Positions 1 through 9,633 of a stretch of DNA of 64,000 nucleotides are shown here, piece after piece. The notes under the pieces are model-generated. The model worked only from the letters and a program-made list of their open reading frames with translations. It was not told the origin of the DNA and searched no databases. The DNA lies in the NCBI GenBank assembly GCA_014529385.2, contig CM043962.1:129518074-129582073 (forward strand), written 5' to 3'. Source of the DNA: Adiantum capillus-veneris (Eukaryota > Streptophyta > Polypodiopsida > Polypodiales > Pteridaceae). The position numbers were made by a program, and so were the translations under genes. Within the stretch, counting starts at the first letter, position 1. Every line of letters begins with the position of its first letter.

Positions 1-545
1 TCGTATGTGACACGCCTCCAAGAACTGTGAGCGGTCCTTCGATGTGTAGATAGCCACAAATCAACACTCTGGGAGTGCCGATATCCTCAGCACCTGCAGT
101 CGTAGGCCGAAACCCCGCACCCGCTGAGACCACGTAGTCGAAAATGGCATGCGCAGAACTTTGTCGAAGCCGAACGGTGGCTGAGATGACCTCAGAATGA
201 AATTTGGAGAACACCGAGCCCTTCGGGCTCACCCACAGGATTTGGGTCCATGTCTTCGCCTGTCGAATCTCACTCCAATCTAAGCAGGTGACTCTGGCTA
301 CTTGCAAATGCTGCCCCGAGCCTCGATCTCAGCTCTGATACCAATTGAAGGAGTACTTGCGGAAGTGCGACCGGAGAGAGAGTGAGAGAAGAAGAGCACG
401 ACGATATGGTGAACTCGCTCTACTGTAATGTGTAGAGCATAGTGATTTCTTATTAGGTTTTTACAAAATAATATGTGTACATACCTGGCAGCCCGCCCAC
501 TTACCTGGGCGACCACATTGGGCTTTATACCCCAACACAAACTAG
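1..545 (-). mobile_element. Partial LTR retrotransposon: 5' LTR and leader
   Basis: Read on the minus strand, a tRNA-iMet-type primer site (TGGTATCAGAGC) sits two bases inside an LTR edge whose last bases are CTCCTTCA (plus 346-353). A TATAAAG box lies on the minus strand near 520-527, as expected in a 5' LTR. The leader continues to the left window edge with no gag frame that I recognise. The outer LTR boundary is uncertain; about 540 is a guess, because no second LTR is available for comparison. The primer site type suggests copia, but superfamily is not proven. Confidence 0.5.
332..343 (-). other. Primer binding site, initiator-Met tRNA type
   Basis: The plus strand reads GCTCTGATACCA, the reverse complement of TGGTATCAGAGC, two bases from a TG that would be the LTR edge. 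Confidence 0.65.
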
Positions 546-768
546 GAGGACAAAGAGGAGGCAACACAATGATTTCGTGGAGGCTTTCAAGGGACAAGTT
601 AAACAGTTTAAAGTGTGTGCACAAAGCAATCGGGTGAAAGAGTTCCTCATACAACATGCTTTCCAGCATGCAGACTTAAGTTTGCAAACATCTCCTCCAA
701 GTTTTCCACGGCATCGACCCAACTGCAAGTTATTTTGAGCATCTCACTTAGTGCATGAATATATTTGA

Positions 769-1338
769 AGGTTAAGTGGTGGATATCATCTTTGGTATGT
801 TTTCGATATTTATCCATCAAACAGGACGGATTGGCAACCAGTTGAGAGCATAGTTGGGATTTTTAATGCTTTCCATGCAATTATTGGTGAGCGAATGTAC
901 CGAGAAAGACAACACAAGGAACTTGCAGATAATGGAATGTTCTTTTATGATATGTCATATTTGGAACCGAGAAATTCCTTTGATTGGGGTCGTGTATCTC
1001 CTTTGTCACTTCCATCCTTTGACAGCAAGGATTGGTCTTTGCCAGCTTTGCAAACTAGTGAAAGCTTTAGAAATATGTTGTTTCATGATATACAAAAGTC
1101 ACTCAAGTATTCAATTGCCACAAAAATAGTTTGGCTCGCACTATTTATGCCTCTTGAAGTGTTTGTAGATTTCTTCTTCGATGAGCAAATAAGAACTACC
1201 ACAACAATGTTGCAAAAGAAGTCCAGAATTTGCAAGTTGATCACTACACCAAAACCATCAAAGATGAGGAGAAAGATCATAAATCCAACATGGTTTTTAC
1301 AAGGCAAGAAGAAACTCACAATTGATTGTATGCAGTGA
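769..1338 (+). pseudogene. Unidentified coding-like stretch
   Basis: A frame of about 190 codons is open from 769 and ends at a TGA at 1336-1338. The first Met in a convenient place is only at 895, yet the residues before it (around 790-894, including DIYPSNRTDWQ) look like normal protein, so this is probably an internal or last exon rather than a complete gene. The composition is balanced, with many aromatic residues and a basic C-terminus. I recognise no family. It is not flanked by retrotransposon motifs. It may be a cellular exon, a fragment of an unknown transposon, or a remnant. Confidence 0.35.
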
Positions 1339-1591
1339 CCAAAAAACATGCTAGATCAAAATTGACTCTGCTAAACCAACCCAACAGAGCGAAAAAGTAA
1401 ACTTCGTTGTTCTGCAGCATAGGCAAGATCAGCGGATCTATTACGTATATTTTGTTCTGAACATCAGCAGGGCAAAAGCGAGATAGTGTGCCGAACATGA
1501 ATCAATGGTAGAGATTAGACTTTAGATATTTCAACGTGTTGTCACTGCCACAAACACATGAGTCAATAACGAGCAATTGGGGCACTATCAA

Positions 1592-2040
1592 ATTCCATAA
1601 GCCACTAACTTGCTTGGTATTGACCCATGTCTTAGCGGTAGTGAGCCACCTAATGAACCAAGCATGACTTATAAAGAAAAGTTTGAGACGTAACACATAG
1701 CAACATTGACGACTTCCGCGAAGACATGGGTCAATACCAAGCGAGTGGTATAACTATCCAATTCCATAAGCCACTAACTTGCTTGGTATTGACCCATGTC
1801 TTACCGGTAGTGAGCCATCTAATGAACCAAGCATGACTTATAAAGAAAAGCTTGAGATGTAACACATAGCAACGTTGACAACTGTTGCTAAGACATGGGT
1901 CAATATCGAGCGAGTGGTATAACTATCCAATTCCATAAGTCACTGACTCGCATGGTATTGACCCATGTCTTAGCGGAAGTGAACCACTTAATGAACCAAG
2001 CGTGACATATAAAGAGCTTGAGAAGTACCACACAGAAATG
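1592..2040. repeat. 169-bp tandem repeat, about 2.7 copies
   Basis: The string around 'attccataagccactaact' recurs at about 1592, 1761 and 1930, a spacing of 169 bp. Each unit carries inverted arms: 'gacatgggtcaataccaag' and, about 50 bp later, 'cttggtattgacccatgtc', so a strand could fold into a long stem-loop. The copies differ by scattered substitutions, and the third has lost several bases near 2010. Confidence 0.8.
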
Positions 2041-2640
2041 TTGATGACCGTATTCATTGAGTTGGAGTTGGAGAAACTGCGCACGCGCAGGAAGTCTTGT
2101 TGATCGAGGTTGAAAATGCAGGCCTCCTCTGACCTTCGAGGCAGCAGTATCTGTGCATGCAGAGGCGTTGTGCTGATCAGAAATTGCAAATCCTCTTCGT
2201 TTTCTTTGTTGATTTGCTCTAAAATAATCAACTCCTCTGATAAAGGCTCCTCGTTGGATGGCCCTTGTGAAGCAGAGGCCTTCCCTTGCCTTTCTTGAGA
2301 TTTATCCGTGGTTGCCTCATTCTCCTCCCTTAATGGCACAGGCTCCTCCCTAACAAGCTCCTTCCTTACTGGCACATGCTCCTTCCCTTATTGGGACAGG
2401 GTCCTCCCTATCATGCACATGCTCCTCCCTAAGCGGCTCCTCCCTTACTAGCATAGGCTCCTCCCTTACTGGCTCCAGATCCTCCATGCCTTGCTCATTT
2501 TGTTTTCTAGCTGGCTTCTCCATATCTGTCTCTATTTCTTCCATGATTGCCTTGGGGTCCACCCTGACATGCTCATGCCCCTCTGTGGCTGGCTCAGCCT
2601 GCCCATCTATGTCGTTTCTCTTGACCCGTATCGTGTCCTT
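1923..2640 (-). pseudogene. Acidic repeat-containing reading frame (broken)
   Basis: Two minus-strand frames (2350-2562 extended upstream to about 2640, and 1923-2375) overlap near 2360. They read as one protein interrupted by a frameshift. The central part is a run of short repeats of the type V-R-E-E-P and L-R-E-E-P, highly charged, followed by a glutamate-rich segment. It lies directly downstream of the histone-H3-like remnant on the same strand. The last part of the frame (below about 2040) runs into the 169-bp repeat array and is probably not original coding sequence. I recognise no enzyme family. Confidence 0.35.
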
Positions 2641-2647
2641 CTTCTAT

Positions 2648-3053
2648 TTAATTCAGCCCTAGAAGGCTAAGTCTGTCGTGCATGAGGATGGAAAGGGGGG
2701 TGTTAAGAATATCCATGATTCTACTATCCCGGATAGGTACTGGCTGAAGCAGCCCATCGTAGCGGAAGAGTAGCCTCCGAAGAGTGTCAAAATCTCGTGG
2801 CATGATAGTAACGCGGTGTGCATGGGTAGCCAAGATATATCCATCACTGAAGAATTCACGAGGTAGTCTTCTGCAATTTCTTGTAGACAAAGAAGTGTAC
2901 TGCTGGCCCATCGTATGCCCACTCTCCAATGCCCACTCTCCAATGCTTGCAAATCTCTCGCACTACTCGCTAGAAAGGAAGACGTGGAATGGCCGGTTGC
3001 ATGTGTCATTTGATCCTTCGCAGCTTCTTGCAGGACACCTCTATGAGCCTCAT
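2648..3053 (-). pseudogene. Histone H3-fold pseudogene, CENH3-like
   Basis: The minus strand carries a recognisable but broken H3 histone fold. From 3038 downward, the alpha-N helix and the segment before the fold align to H3 without gaps, including IPRLPF and RVVREI. Next come helix 2 residues (RWASSTLLCLQE, then AEDYLV) and the L2/helix 3 region (HAHRVTIMPRDF, LRRL). In-frame stops interrupt the alpha-N region twice (TGA and TAG). A 14-bp direct duplication (2917-2930 and 2931-2944) shifts the frame before helix 2, and another shift lies near 2860. Pro before the RLPF segment, Trp at the start of helix 2 and Asp in AED are traits known from plant centromeric H3. Loop 1 has the canonical H3 length, so a divergent ordinary H3 variant remains possible. 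No H3 N-terminal tail is visible. Confidence 0.7.
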
Positions 3054-3054
3054 A

Positions 3055-3235
3055 TCAGCATCTTCATGCTTTAGCATGCAAAGAGTCACCTATTGCCCTT
3101 TTAGGTGTGGCCTTTGCACGAGGCATCTCTACAAATAGCATAACATTAAACGACATGTCATTTGTTGCACAAGGGACTTAAGATTTCTAGGGTCAGCACA
3201 AAGCGAAGAAGTGCACCAAATACAGTTGTATTACC
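3055..3235. other. Intergenic, no feature seen
   Basis: I see no coding frame or repeat structure here between the H3-like remnant and the 106-bp array. Confidence 0.4.
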
Positions 3236-3810
3236 TCTACTCGCATGATACTGACCTCAAAAAAGTATAATAGCAAACATCATTAATAAACATGATGGTC
3301 AGTACCAAGCAAACAGGTGCAACAAACAGAGTTTGCCTTCCCTTATTTGCTTGGTACAGACCTCAGAAAAGTATAATAGCAAACATCATTAATAAAGATG
3401 ATGGTCAATACTAAACGAACAGGTGCAATGATGGTCAATACTAAACGAATAGGTGCAATGATGGTCGGTACCAAGTGAACGGGTGCAATGATGGTCAGTA
3501 CCAAGCGAAAAGGTGCAATGATGGTCAGTACCAAGCAAAAAGGTGCAATGAATAGAGTTTGCCTTCCCTTATTCGCTTGGTACTGACCTCAAAAAAGTAT
3601 AATAGCAAACATCATTAATAAAGATGATGGTCAGTACCAAGCGAATAAGTACAACGAACAGAGTTTGCCTTCCCTTATTTTCTTTGTACTGACCGCAGAA
3701 AAGTATAATAGCAAACATCATTAAAAAAGATGATGTTCAGTACCAAGCGAACAGGTGCAACGAATAGAGTTTGCCTTCCATTATTTGCTTGGTGCTGACC
3801 TCACAAAATA
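3236..3810. repeat. 106-bp tandem repeat with internal 30-bp expansion
   Basis: The string 'ggtactgacctca' or a variant recurs at about 3247, 3353, 3579, 3685 and 3791. The spacing is 106, 226, 106 and 106 bp. The long interval equals one unit plus four extra 30-bp blocks (about 3399-3549), each reading 'gatggtcagtaccaagcg...ggtgcaat'. Each 106-bp unit holds opposed arms (ggtcagtaccaag and cttggtactgacc) and can form a hairpin. The 30-bp blocks give a 10-residue periodic minus-strand frame that is a by-product of the repeat. Confidence 0.85.
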
Positions 3811-3839
3811 CAAGTGCACAAAAGTGTAGTAGCATACCT

Positions 3840-4580
3840 CCTCATTGTGTGTAGAGTTTTGCGTCAATAAAGCGCTATAGAACAAGAGTAAGAGGAGGAT
3901 GTGCAAAAAGAAGGAGCACTAGAGAGTAAGAGGAGGATGCGCAAAAAGGGTCGGGAGCACAAAAGAGATGGTTTTCTTACTACGTAGCGTCAACGGGGGC
4001 AGAGTTAAAATGCTGGGCAGTAGAGGATGCAAAAAGAGATAGAAGAGCGCTCAAGCTTTTACAATTTGCTCACTGCATGAGCGCTCATCTGGGGCGAGGG
4101 TATAGTTAAAATGTTTGGCGGGGTACTGCCTCTAAACTTAGTATGCTTACCTTGGCGAGGGTAACAACTTAACTTATGCACATGATTACACCCGAGATTG
4201 TGGTTGGTAGATCGTATTGCATGGGAATTTGAGCCCATTTATTACTCCCAAACTGGTTGTCCTTGTGAGCACAACCCACGTGCTTTTTTTGAGTGACCAT
4301 TTAGAGTCAGGCGTCGATCGCCATTGCAATTGCCATCTCCTTCTCCAAGTAGAACAAATAGACCTCCCTTGCCTTTGCCTTTTCTGTGCTCTTCCCCTTG
4401 GCCACCTCTCGTGATCTTGTGTTGAGCAACCTCCTCTAGTTTGAGTCCTTTGCTATCGCGTCGCCATCACCCTTGCCTTTGCCTTTTTGTCCTCTTCCTC
4501 CTAGCCACCTTCTGGTTCTTGCTCTCAGCAACCTGCGACATCACCATCCAACTCGGCACCATTGGATATTGCAGAGACAG

Positions 4581-4583
<3 letters not shown>
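3840..4583. other. Intergenic, no gene seen
   Basis: No supported gene is visible. Only short frames and imperfect local duplications (such as 'agagtaagaggaggatg' near 3890 and 3925) occur. Confidence 0.4.

Positions 4584-4654
<71 letters not shown>
4584..4654. repeat. (CT)n microsatellite, about 71 bp
   Basis: Uninterrupted CT dinucleotides run here and are followed by a C-rich stretch. The Leu/Ser frames across it are artefacts of the repeat. Confidence 0.97.
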
Positions 4655-4656
<2 letters not shown>

Positions 4657-5026
4657 CCACCCCCCCTGCCTGTGTGTTGTTAAATGTGTGTGCACCGAAG
4701 CCACTGCGTTACGAGGTTAGGGCACAAGGGGAACAACACTCCAAGGGCCAAGAGTGGTCGTTAGGGTAAGATTAGAAGTCTCGCAACCTCAAGTATTGGC
4801 ATAGTTACAAATTTTACGTATTAGTTGAGATTCTCCATGCATCGTTGTGAGGTTCAAGGCATGGTTGGAATAATCACTCCTTATGTGACCGTGCCTGAGT
4901 TGTTATTCAATGCTATGTTTGGGCATAGTGAGTGAGTAGGCTTATATATCTTTTATTGATAACATTAAATGCTCTGTTCCAATCCACCCGTTCCAAATGG
5001 ATGTGGGTACAACGTAAACTCAACTT

Positions 5027-5195
5027 GGGTCAGAACCAAATGAATAGGGCCCTTCGGAGATTCTTGGGGCCCCTATTCGCCTGGCTTTGACTCTAGTCAC
5101 GTCACCTATTATGACATTAGGGCATGGGATAGAACCAAGCAAATAGAGACCTTGAGGGATACTCCAGGCTCAATATTCTCTTGGTTATGACACCA
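5027..5195. repeat. Two imperfect stem-loops of the same family as the tandem arrays
   Basis: A first pair of arms, 'gtcagaaccaaatgaatagg' near 5030 and 'cctattcgcctggctttgac' near 5072, are near inverse complements around a GGGCCC-containing loop. A second, looser pair ('gaaccaagcaaatag' and 'attctcttggttatgac') lies at about 5132-5192. The arm sequence resembles that of the 106-bp array (ggtcagtaccaagcgaatag). Confidence 0.6.
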
Positions 5196-5209
5196 AATAC
5201 ATACCAATT

Positions 5210-5701
5210 TTGAATAGTAGTTTTGGCTTGCTTTTTGTTTCAATCATGGGGATCATAGTGCTGGAGACAGATGATGTGGGCGAGGATACATGTGAAGAAA
5301 AACTATTCACCTCCTTATACAATGCCCCTGCTCATCACCGTGCACCAGAACCATCAGGAATGTTTAATGCAGAGTTTTCTATACAGAGGATCATAGATTG
5401 CTCATCTGAGTACCTAGAAACCCATTTGCAACAGTATGAGGCAGTCATTTGTGACATTTCCATGACAATTGATGGCATGAGATATATGCACCTAACTGAC
5501 CTTGACCCTGACAAGAGTGCGGCAAGGAGACTGAATCGCTGTCTAGAAAAGTGTCCCTCCAATGCACTGCTTGTACAAGACATGTATATGAAGCACTTAA
5601 AAAAGTGTCGCTTAGTGGAATTCAACCACGAGTTTGTTTGTTACTTGTACTTGCAGATGGATGGTGAGTCAAAAACTTCCCAATCACCAAAGAAGAGGTA
5701 G
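5210..5701 (+). CDS. Unidentified protein, 5' exon or ORF (part 1 of a locus)
   Basis: A 163-codon frame begins near 5210. It has a hydrophobic start (LLFVSIMGIIVL), then a mixed, protein-like body with balanced composition and several cysteines (for example CSSEYLETHLQQYEAV). The last part may be intronic: 'tgttacttgtacttgcag' at about 5639-5656 looks like a splice acceptor, and the next open frame continues in another phase from about 5660. The true start is uncertain. I recognise no family. The next two frames on the same strand probably belong to the same gene. Confidence 0.4.
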   Translation: MNSSFGLLFVSIMGIIVLETDDVGEDTCEEKLFTSLYNAPAHHRAPEPSGMFNAEFSIQRIIDCSSEYLETHLQQYEAVICDISMTIDGMRYMHLTDLDPDKSAARRLNRCLEKCPSNALLVQDMYMKHLKKCRLVEFNHEFVCYLYLQMDGESKTSQSPKKR

Positions 5702-6303
5702 AGGATGTGGAGGTGCAGTTTGACATAGAAGAAGAGCGGGTAGAGGTATTCAAGGAAACATTTGATGCGGGCTTAATTCTTGCTTCTCTTGCGAATGCAG
5801 CATTAGGGTGCAACCAAGAAAGCCCAAATAAGAAAGTGACTTTTTCCTTGAATTGCACTCCCATCTTTGCTCTGGTGGGCGACACCCACTACGTTCTGCT
5901 CACAGATATCATGCATGAGCTGATTATATGGGAGGACTATTGCCTAGCTGCAATTGCAAATTTTTTTGAGGCAGACATGGGATTTGTGGATGATGATGGA
6001 GTGGACGAACATCTTATTGCTGACACAACTGTCCACGACTCACAGTTCACTTCAGGGTGGCAACTGATCAAAGATACATTCAATGAAGCGAAGTCCGGAG
6101 AGTCCAATTTGCCAATAGATGAGCAGTTTCAATCGACAACAAAACAACTCGTCTTGGAAAACATGGGTAGGCATGTGGCACCCAGAGCTCATGTACTGAA
6201 TATTCAGTCTATTCACTTGTGGGGAAGGTTGATGCTAGAAATGGACGAGAATCAAATGGTAATTTTTAAAGGCATTCGGATGGTATTGGAGATGGCCCAG
6301 TGA
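5660..6303 (+). CDS. Unidentified protein, middle part of a locus
   Basis: This frame stays open from about 5660 through the point where the previous frame stops, and ends at TGA 6301-6303. It encodes about 200 residues, starting with an acidic, helical segment (EEVEDVEVQFDIEEERVEVF), then a hydrophobic segment (ALVGDTHYVLLTDIMHELII) and a stretch rich in D, E and L. No enzyme motif, zinc finger or retroelement signature is visible. The coding bias and length suggest a real or recently lost cellular gene. Function unknown. Confidence 0.45.
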
Positions 6304-6596
6304 TGAAATATCATTATTAGTCTTTTTGTTGATAGCTGCTAGTGTATGATAATAGTCTCCTTAGAAGAGTGGGAGGCTCACGGCAAGGGCTTGTCACTGG
6401 AGTACAAGGCAAGGATGCGGCGTTGTCTCACTACATCTGGTGTTTCAAAAGTACTTGGCAATTATACTCATCTCACTTAAGGCCCATAAATGTTTTAATA
6501 TTGTTTTGTAAATATACCACAAGGAATACTTCGAGGACAATGCAAATCTCCCACTGTTTGCAATGAAAGTTATTACAAGATTGTGTGGTTGGCACC

Positions 6597-6947
6597 CCCT
6601 CCCACTGAATGCAGAGACTAATTTTGATTGAGAAACAGTTTGCTCTACATGTCTTTGGCATTGGGTATGGGTGCCAAGCACTCAGAGCCCCCTATTTCAT
6701 GTCCTACACAGCTCAGGCTCTGGCTGCAGGGGTTGAAGACCCGGAGAGCTTAGATCCATACAACAAGCGGTTGTTTATGAGGGAAAGAAGACGCCTTATG
6801 CCCGTGGGGATGTTGCCATCAGCAGAGGAACGAGCTCGTCTACAAAGCTTGCACATCAAAGAGGTACAGAGTGAGGAAGAAGGAGGTGCATTGAAAAGGA
6901 TAAAAATGACGAGCTCAGGTCCATCTTCTCCCGCTCCTGACTCGTGA
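6597..6947 (+). CDS. Unidentified protein, 3' exon of a locus
   Basis: The frame is open after 'cccactgaatgcag' (ending about 6612), which is a plausible splice acceptor, and runs to TGA at 6945-6947. It contains an Ala-rich and charged helical segment (YTAQALAAGVEDPESLDPY), a basic patch (RLFMRERRRL) and a Ser/Pro-rich tail that looks like a natural C-terminus. A leafy AT-rich region follows, consistent with a 3' UTR. It is most simply the last exon of the gene starting near 5210. Function unknown. Confidence 0.45.
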
Positions 6948-7398
6948 CTATCGCCACCTCGCATGGCTCTCCCCCGCATTTGAATTTCCCCAAGCGATCT
7001 ATTTCTTCTCTTTGCGGATGTGTTGTAAAGACCGTGTAATTTATGAACTCTTAAGAAGCTCCTTCTACCTTTCTCTATGAATAAGTCGTCTATAAGTCCA
7101 TTGGTGTAACTCTAATAGGCTATTGGCCTTATCCTTTCCTCCCCGATGTCTAGTGTGCTTAAAGTAACCTATTCTTGCCATGTAGTGGGTTTTTTCCATG
7201 CCTTGTGTGGACCATATTAAAGGTGAGCCATATGTCTTGGCAAAATATGGACCATGGTTGAACAGTATGTGTTGTATTGAAATAAAACAAAATGGTGAGT
7301 AGAGTACAATTTTAAATTATATTTGTATACGTAGAATGCTAACCCACCATGTATTGTGTGATATGTTGCCCACCTCACCCTGTAAGGTAAGCCTTATT
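6948..7398. other. Intergenic or 3' flanks of converging genes
   Basis: This stretch separates the plus-strand locus from the minus-strand gene at 7399. It is AT-rich with no coding frame; 'aataagtcg' near 7079 could lie in a 3' UTR. Confidence 0.4.
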
Positions 7399-8253
7399 CT
7401 AATCCAGCAAGGCTGCTTGAAATGATGTGAGCTTACTTTGGTCCCAAGAATGCTGCTCAACATAGTGGAAAATTTTATCTAGTGATTTCCACACGTTCGC
7501 CTTGTGATTTTGGATTGCCTCACCACTAGCATTGTCTTTAACCACTTTATGTAGCTGTTTCCATTTGTTGAACAGGTTTCTCCTCTCTTCTCTATCTGAA
7601 TCTTTGAGGCTAAACCCAAGAAACCTTCTGGCCTTCACGTTGCCATCGATGCTTTCTTAGGTACCTTGTAACGACTTTGAGACATCTTAGGGTCCTCTTC
7701 GATTTTGACATTGCCTCTGGTGATCTTTCAATTATTTGACAGAGTGCATGAAGTGTACAGACGTGAACTCTACTCAGAGGAATACCAAGCACTGGCCTAA
7801 AACTTTTATCTTGAAGATGTCTGCTGGGAGCTCTATTCCATTGCACACTCTCAAGATATTTTGCATTAGCCATGAAATATAAGCATGGATTTTCCACAAC
7901 TACTCCGTGTGTTATGTTGTACATACACTTAAGATTCTTTAAGTCACCTGCCATGTGCTATTCCACTGTATAGTCACCAAATCCTTCCACTGAAAGAAAG
8001 ACTCCGTTTCTTTGCTCACCGATGATAGAAGGAATTTGGGTTTGACTAAAAGCCCAATCAAGGATTTCAAAATCTTCCTTATCAACCTACAATGAAAAAT
8101 GAAAACAAAAAATCAACAACCAAATAATCAATATTTTTGTTATTATAGAGTGAACTAAGTATACCTGAAATGATCCTAGAGTTAGAATGTCATTTTTGGA
8201 TTGCACTCTGAAGTCATGGATCCTCTTTTGTTATTGATGGATCCAGAGCTCTG
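7399..8253 (-). pseudogene. Unidentified minus-strand gene, downstream part, interrupted by an LTR element
   Basis: Minus-strand frames cover 7399-7638 and 7610-8086 and continue upstream across a 78-bp GT-AG intron (8164 down to 8087), whose exon edges keep the reading frame open. The protein includes KEDFEILDWAFSQTQIP, CTLHALCQIIE and a basic segment. Breaks are an in-frame TAG near 7958, a frameshift near 7625 and a TAA near 8230. The outer LTR element begins at 8254, and coding-like minus-strand sequence resumes beyond it at 15417, so the gene was probably split by that insertion. The family is not recognised. Confidence 0.45.
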
Positions 8254-8435
8254 TGTTGGGTATGCAAGCCCGGATTCAATAGTGTCTAAGCCCATGAGAA
8301 CAAGTCTCAAGACATGCAGCTATAGACCATCAGTTAGAGTAAAGTTTGCATGGCAATTTTTGCCTTTATATGTAAGGTCATTTGTTATTACGATCAATCA
8401 AAGCGTGCAATTTTTTGTTCTCTTGTTCTGCTTCG

Positions 8436-8491
<56 letters not shown>

Positions 8492-8560
8492 ATTCTCTGC
8501 TGCACCTTCTCCTAGCTATGGCACCCCAAAGGCGGCATCCACCATAGGCAGTTCCCAACA
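8254..8560 (+). repeat. Left LTR of the non-autonomous element
   Basis: It starts TGTTGGG and ends CCCAACA. It carries a (CT)n tract at 8439-8486 that is also present, but shorter, in the right LTR. Confidence 0.8.
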
Positions 8561-8562
8561 CA

Positions 8563-8574
8563 TGGTATCAGAGC
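8563..8574 (+). other. Primer binding site, initiator-Met tRNA type
   Basis: TGGTATCAGAGC occurs two bases after the left LTR. Confidence 0.8.
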
Positions 8575-8822
8575 CTGTACCCGGCCTTGGCTTGTGCTTG
8601 ACTCGAAGACTGGGCGGGAGCAGCCGCTTATGCAGAGGCACAGGAGGTGGACAACCTGCATGAAATCACGCAAAGGTTGCATGGACAAAATCACCCTGGC
8701 TTGAGCAAAACTTCTCAACACACGCTCTCTTGCCAACTCGGCCTTCCCAGCCCGCTATAGCCCATAAGCTTCTTCGCCATCGCTGTGTTTGTCTACAACA
8801 GAAAATCCTCAACGGGATTTTT

Positions 8823-9573
8823 TGTTAGGAAATAAGACGTAGCTAAATAGATAATTGAGTAGATTACTTAATGGAGAGAGACAGATTTATATACACGAGA
8901 TTATAGAGTAGAGAGAGAGAGAGAGAGAGTACACACGATATACGTGGTTCACCCAATGTGGGCTACGTCCACGGGAAAGCAGCCACTCAATGGCTTTAGT
9001 ACTTCAAAACAAGAAGTAGTTTACAAAGGGATTATACCCTTAATGGAGCTCCCTCCTTGCTTCACTCTCACCACCTCACACTCACCTTGTTGCATCAACT
9101 TCACACTATGAAATGTGTGTAGAAATGGCCTCCTTTTATAGGCCAAAAGGGCTGCCCTCTCTTATGAGAGACAGCCATGTGTAGCCGTCCTTGTGCGAAT
9201 AAGTCCAAATCGGACCCTCCAATCTGCCCATGTGTGGCCGCCCTTGAGAAGACAAGTCCGCTTTTGAATTCGGCCACCGGCCACCGGCCATTGACTTCCG
9301 ACCACCGGCCATCAGCCACCGGCCAACCGACCGGTTGTTTTCCGACCACTTTCCGGCCGCCGTCCGGCCATAATATTTCGGCGAAAAAAAAGTCTCGGGG
9401 GCCTCCGCCCCCGAGGCCTTTAAAGTTGCCCCTGATTCTTGTCCGTGAAATTTTTTGTTTCCGGTGAGTGATTTTCCTTCACGCATGATGGCTTCTCCTC
9501 ATAATGGGGGCCTTAAAAATGTGCGTTTTTACCACAGAAAATTACAAGGGTAAATCAGGCTCCATACTTAACA
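8823..9573 (-). repeat. 3' LTR of the nested copia
   Basis: It is 751 bp with TGTTA/TAACA ends and contains tandem 'ccaccggcc' motifs near 9283-9330, one block of which is missing in the other LTR. Confidence 0.9.
9133..9141 (-). promoter_or_regulatory. TATA box in the 3' LTR of the nested copia
   Basis: The minus strand reads TATAAAAGG. The same box lies at about 13893-13901 in the 5' LTR, where it would drive element transcription. Confidence 0.6.
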
Positions 9574-9592
9574 ATCTCCCACTTGGAGACTG
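9574..9592 (-). other. Polypurine tract of the nested copia
   Basis: The minus strand reads AAGTGGGAGAT immediately before TGTTAAG of the LTR, the typical plant copia arrangement. Confidence 0.8.
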
Positions 9593-9633
9593 ATCTCCAA
9601 ACCAAACCTGTGACTGCTTTCCATTCTGGCTTC

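Noticed and set aside
1923-2040. End of the acidic frame as true coding sequence
   Set aside because: It overlaps the third copy of the 169-bp tandem repeat, so the residues there derive from the repeat.
3343-3534. A repeat protein with 10-residue periodicity
   Set aside because: The periodicity is that of the 30-bp tandem blocks, and the blocks continue outside the frame.
3399-3549. CRISPR-like array of 30-bp repeats
   Set aside because: The blocks are directly adjacent without spacers, and the host is a plant.
4441-4769. Leu/Ser-rich frames over the CT repeat as genes
   Set aside because: They exist only because a dinucleotide repeat has no stop codons; the same applies at 8201-8663, 15172-15476, 27511-27783, 30874-31157 and 40148-40429.
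8249-8253. CTCTG as target duplication of the outer LTR element
   Set aside because: No matching CTCTG follows the right LTR, whose last six bases are missing.
9101-9486. Genes in the copia LTR (also 13861-14232)
   Set aside because: These frames lie wholly in the LTR and appear in both copies only because the LTRs are identical.
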